Source: Williamsia muralis (GTDB lineage Bacteria; Actinomycetota; Actinomycetes; Mycobacteriales; Mycobacteriaceae). Taken from it: a stretch of 64,000 nt of DNA. Shown one piece after another: positions 61,406 to 64,000 of the stretch. Location of the stretch: positions 310,001-374,000 of the forward strand of contig NZ_PEBD01000004.1 in NCBI RefSeq assembly GCF_002735905.1, read 5' to 3'. Below the pieces are notes generated by a model. That model was not told the origin of the DNA, did no database searches, and saw only the letters and a program-made list of their open reading frames with translations. Position numbers and translations under genes: made by a program. Position 1 is the first letter of the stretch. Every line of letters starts with the position of its first letter.

Positions 61406-62246
61406 GTCTGCTTCGGCGACGTTTACGCACGACGCGGATGATGTCGTCGACGACTTCGTCGAGGTTGGCGATCGCTGTCGCGGCCGAATAGCGAAGAATT
61501 CGCCAGTCTTGGTCGATGAGCTCGTTCTGGCGCTTTCTGTCCTTGTTGAAAGTCTCGGAGTCCGTATGGAATTCGCGTCCGTCGATTTCGATGATGACCC
61601 GTCCGCGCCGACACACCAGGTCACCGTAGAACCGCCCGACCCGCGCGTTGATCTCGAGTGGAAAGTTGCGCGCACTGAGCGCCCGCGCCACCAATCTCTC
61701 TGCCTCGGACCGCGTGAGCGGACAGCACGTGCGCAGTTGCTCGCGAACGGCGACGATCCCATGGCGTCCGGTCGATTGCTCACACAGCTGAGCGACCGCG
61801 CGCCAGTTCACCCGCGTTCCGATTGCCGCGTCGAACAGAGCCTCGAGGGCCTCCTGATCAAGCGTGGTGGCGACGTCGATGAGGCAGTGCTCGATCGGCA
61901 CCACCGGCAGCCCTTTGCGGCGCACCGTATGTACACCGGGTCGCCGATGCAACCGCACCCAGCTCGGCCCGCGGACCGAGACGCTCGGCGAAACGGTGGC
62001 CTCGACAGTCATGGGCTCGTCTTTCAGCAATCCCCACAACCACGCAGCCGTGGTGTGACTGAGAACGGCAGTCGGCTTCCACAAGGTGACTGCCGTACAA
62101 AGTTCGAAATATCCCGGCTCGGACGTCGAGTACACCTCAGGCAATATTCGATTCAGACGCGACACTTCGCGTTTGGTCATCCCTCCGGCCAAGAGCTGCA
62201 CACGTGTTCGTACTTCCCCCATTCGAGCATGGTTGCCGCAAAACAT
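61398..62246 (-). CDS. AbiEi-like/DUF559 (Vsr-type endonuclease fold) protein
   Basis: A 282-residue protein. The N-terminal ~150 residues (LLAGGMTKREVSRLNRILPEVYSTSEPGYFELCTAVTLWKP and beyond) resemble AbiEi antitoxin winged-helix regions; residues 185-280 are a DUF559 PD-(D/E)xK-like domain with RSEAERLVARAL, FYGDLVCRRGRVIIEIDGREFH, DRKRQNELIDQDWRILRYS. It could be a nuclease or an antitoxin-like factor; both are typical of mobile defence loci. Flanked by repeats R1/R2 and R3, with lower GC near its 5' end. Start could also be ATG 62222. Function unproven. Confidence 0.82.
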   Translation of the reverse strand: MFCGNHARMGEVRTRVQLLAGGMTKREVSRLNRILPEVYSTSEPGYFELCTAVTLWKPTAVLSHTTAAWLWGLLKDEPMTVEATVSPSVSVRGPSWVRLHRRPGVHTVRRKGLPVVPIEHCLIDVATTLDQEALEALFDAAIGTRVNWRAVAQLCEQSTGRHGIVAVREQLRTCCPLTRSEAERLVARALSARNFPLEINARVGRFYGDLVCRRGRVIIEIDGREFHTDSETFNKDRKRQNELIDQDWRILRYSAATAIANLDEVVDDIIRVVRKRRRSRRA

Positions 62247-62317
62247 AATTCGCGCATCTGGCTATCCACAGCCTGTGGATGGCCGGCGACGTCTCGTCGC
62301 GAAAAGTGGTAGAGGCG

Positions 62318-62391
62318 GGCCTGAGTGCACACAGGTTGATCCCTGACGTCACATCCGGCCATCCGACAGCGACTTGTGTGCGACCAGGCCC
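62318..62391 (-). repeat. Dispersed ~72-bp element, copy R3 (inverted)
   Basis: The reverse complement reads GCCTGGTCGCACACAAGTCG ... CTGTGTGCACTCAGGCC and aligns with R1 and R2 (GGCCGGATGTGACGTCAGGG is identical to R1). It lies on the other side of the DUF559 gene, before the MSMEG_6728-like gene. Confidence 0.75.
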
Positions 62392-62446
62392 GCACCTCCC
62401 CACCGCCCGCCCGCATCAAATCGCCACGAGGGGGTATGCGAACTCC

Positions 62447-63343
62447 ATGCAGACCTTCTTGCCGTATCCGGACTTCGCGCGCTCGGCCGCGGTGCTGGAC
62501 GTGCCGCGGTTGGGGAAGCAACGGGTCGAAACACTGCAGATCCTGCGGGCGCTCGAACTCTTCGACTACGGGTGGGGGAGTCATCCGGCGGTTCAGATGT
62601 GGCGTGGACACACCCCGGCCCTGGTTTGCTACGGACTGACCTTCGTCGATGTGTGGACCGCCGGCGGGCGGGCCGACACCACCGCAGGGCAGATCGCGGA
62701 GTTCGCGCCAGAAGTGGTCGGGTGCCCCCAATCGGAGCTGGTGGCTGATGGCCTGATGCCACCGTGGTGGGACGACGAACGCCTCTACCTCAGTCACCGC
62801 GCCGCATTGGTCCGGAAGGACCCGGAGTTCTATGTCCCCGTGTTCGGGGAAGTGGATGGCGACATGCCGTACTTCTGGCCCGACCCTCCAGAAGTCCCGA
62901 CGCAGCTGCGCACCGGTGACCGCACGGTCTGGGTGGTGCGGCCGTCATCTGCAGAGCAGAACGAAGAGTTCAGGCGCCGCGGCATCGTCGGTTTCGGGAC
63001 CGAATCCGGTATCGACGTCATCGCGGCGGCAGGCGGCGATCTCCGCACGCTGCTGAAGGAACGGGCTCCGGGACGTCGGCCGGGCAAGGATCTACGCGTC
63101 CTGGCCTCGTTTGTCGGTGACCTGTCCGTGGGCGACGAGATCGCGGTGCCGATTCCGGACACGCCGGATCTGCAGGTAGGAAGGCTGACGGGAGATTATC
63201 AATTCTCCCGCAGTACAACGACTCTCGTTCCGCATCGCAGACGCGTCCAGTGGGAAGGAGTACTTGCCCGCAGCGATGTCGTGCCGCCGGCGCTGCTCCA
63301 GAATCCGCGGGCGCTGTTCCCCGTGCCGGTCGCCACTCGATGA
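62447..63343 (+). CDS. MSMEG_6728-like protein fused to a PUA-like domain
   Basis: A 298-residue protein from ATG 62447, GAGGGGG upstream. Residues 1-~145 match the MSMEG_6728 family (MQTFLPYPDFARSAAVLDVPRLGKQRVETLQILRALE, HPAVQMWRGHTPALVCYGLTFVDVW), which shows relation to pyrimidine-dimer glycosylase-like folds. Residues ~160-298 (VWVVRPSSAEQNEEFRRRGIVGFGTESGIDV) resemble the PUA-like sensor module found at the N-terminus of some Mrr-type restriction proteins. The fusion suggests nucleic-acid recognition. Function is not established. Confidence 0.75.
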   Translation: MQTFLPYPDFARSAAVLDVPRLGKQRVETLQILRALELFDYGWGSHPAVQMWRGHTPALVCYGLTFVDVWTAGGRADTTAGQIAEFAPEVVGCPQSELVADGLMPPWWDDERLYLSHRAALVRKDPEFYVPVFGEVDGDMPYFWPDPPEVPTQLRTGDRTVWVVRPSSAEQNEEFRRRGIVGFGTESGIDVIAAAGGDLRTLLKERAPGRRPGKDLRVLASFVGDLSVGDEIAVPIPDTPDLQVGRLTGDYQFSRSTTTLVPHRRRVQWEGVLARSDVVPPALLQNPRALFPVPVATR

Positions 63344-63456
63344 CAAAACCCGGTTCGTGTCATCCCTGATCACGCCCCGGGAGGTGACACCAGGAAACCG
63401 GCTTTGAGTAGTTTCACGCTGCCGTGGCCTCGGTGCGCGGTTCTACTCTCAACGTC

Positions 63457-63852
63457 ATGACCTACGGCCCTCCCGCCATGACGTACCCGCGCCCCACCCC
63501 GATTCCGGCGACTCCACCCCGCAGTCCAGGCCTGGTCGCCGACATCATCGCCACGCTTTGCTTGCTGGCTCTGCAAGTGCTCGTCCTCGCGGGCAGCGTG
63601 TACATGAGCCTCTTCTTCGTCATGGCCACCGACAGCTGCTACGCCGATCGGTGTGACACGGACAATCTGCTGTGGGCGTACGTCGTCGCAGATGGTGGAG
63701 GTCTGGCGGTTGTGGTGATGTCGATCATCGCGACGACCATTTTGATGGTCCGGCGCCGGGTGGCGTTCTGGGTTCCGGTAGTAGGCCTGATCCTGCAGAT
63801 CTTCACCTTCGCACTCGGAGCCGGATTGGCCGGCAGCGTCGTGCCCTCCTGA
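63457..63852 (+). CDS. Small membrane protein with Pro-rich N-terminus
   Basis: A 131-residue protein from ATG 63457. A Pro-rich N-terminus (GPPAMTYPRPTPIPATPPRSPG) precedes three membrane helices (IIATLCLLALQVLVLAGSVYM, VVADGGGLAVVVMSIIATTIL, FWVPVVGLILQIFTFALGAG). Cys in DSCYADRCDTDN between helices 1 and 2 may form an outside disulfide. Similar small proteins are common in actinobacteria; no function known. Confidence 0.7.
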   Translation: MTYGPPAMTYPRPTPIPATPPRSPGLVADIIATLCLLALQVLVLAGSVYMSLFFVMATDSCYADRCDTDNLLWAYVVADGGGLAVVVMSIIATTILMVRRRVAFWVPVVGLILQIFTFALGAGLAGSVVPS

Positions 63853-63909
63853 CACGCCGGTCTACGTGACGCTGGGAATGCCGATCGACACCGGGCTGTT
63901 GGACGTCAC

Positions 63910-64000
63910 ATGGCTTCGATCACCGTGGATATCTGGTCCGACATCGCGTGCCCGTGGTGCTACATCGGCAAACGCAAGTTCGAGGCCGGGCTCGCCGACT
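63910..64000 (+). CDS. DsbA/FrnE-family oxidoreductase, 5' part
   Basis: From ATG 63910 the reading is MASITVDIWSDIACPWCYIG then KRKFEAGLAD before the window ends. The CPWC active site following a VDIWSDI strand is the signature of FrnE/2-hydroxychromene-isomerase-type thioredoxin-fold proteins. Only 30 codons are available, so full length and substrate are unknown. Confidence 0.8.
   Translation, partial: MASITVDIWSDIACPWCYIGKRKFEAGLAD

Overview
The window is high-GC actinobacterial DNA, most likely from a mycolic-acid bacterium (Mycobacteriales) such as Gordonia. The genus is a guess; the order is well supported. The strongest evidence is a scattered but collinear copy of the M. tuberculosis Rv0427c-Rv0440 block: xthA, a GNAT protein, def, a DUF3263 protein, a LytR_C/VirR-like protein, sodC and a YbdK-type ligase, then a CDC48-like AAA ATPase, pssA, psd and moeA, and finally groEL. 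Between these conserved genes sit accessory modules. No rRNA, tRNA, CRISPR array, transposase or integrase was seen.

Layout. 1-3740: a siderophore-interacting protein (partial) with a candidate iron box, a small membrane protein, a MarR regulator, a WS/DGAT acyltransferase and a lipoprotein. 3908-8401: xthA, then an ethanolamine module (permease, EutB, EutC). 8516-14369: an uncharacterised protein, a CX5R phosphatase-like protein and the first conserved block ending in sodC and ybdK. 14359-22176 (minus strand): an overlapping operon mrpA(B)-C-D-E-F-G followed by an ABC1/UbiB-family kinase. 22454-26738: a lipoprotein, a secreted chorismate mutase, a frameshifted 13E12-type HNH gene behind a perfect LexA box, a RibD/DHFR-like reductase and a membrane protein. 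26755-33366 (minus strand): AAA ATPase, pssA-psd, moeA and an M20 peptidase.

33492-38034 carries a HAD phosphatase, an SRPBCC protein, two adjacent acyl-CoA dehydrogenases and a TetR regulator. 38306-43752 is a Nit1C/MSMEG_0565-0572-type nitrogen-starvation cluster with candidate GlnR half-boxes upstream: NitB-like protein, radical SAM protein, GNAT-AIR-synthase fusion, MSMEG_0570-like protein, a carbon-nitrogen hydrolase homologue and a glycosyltransferase. It is the most interesting system here. Its hydrolase has Asp where the catalytic Cys belongs, and neither a typical nitrilase nor the flavoprotein usually found in such clusters is present in the window.

43803-46911 holds small proteins and an ABC-F ATPase. 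47282-53092 is a copper module: MFS exporter, CsoR-type repressor, a His-rich exported protein, a CopA-type ATPase and CopZ, with three TACCC-N5-GGGTA-type operators at its divergent promoter. 53221-59329 contains a BenE transporter, an Nei/Fpg glycosylase, an MFS/TetR divergent pair and a membrane-BAAT hydrolase fusion. 59373-61232 is groEL with two CIRCE operators and a terminator. After it, three copies of a roughly 72-bp repeat with inverted ends flank a DUF559/AbiEi-like gene. The window ends with an MSMEG_6728-like fusion, a small membrane protein and the start of a DsbA/FrnE-type oxidoreductase.

Themes: nitrogen scavenging (ethanolamine lyase, Nit1C), cation and metal homeostasis (Mrp, copper, siderophore reductase), membrane lipid synthesis (pssA/psd), and DNA damage (XthA, Nei, LexA-box HNH gene).
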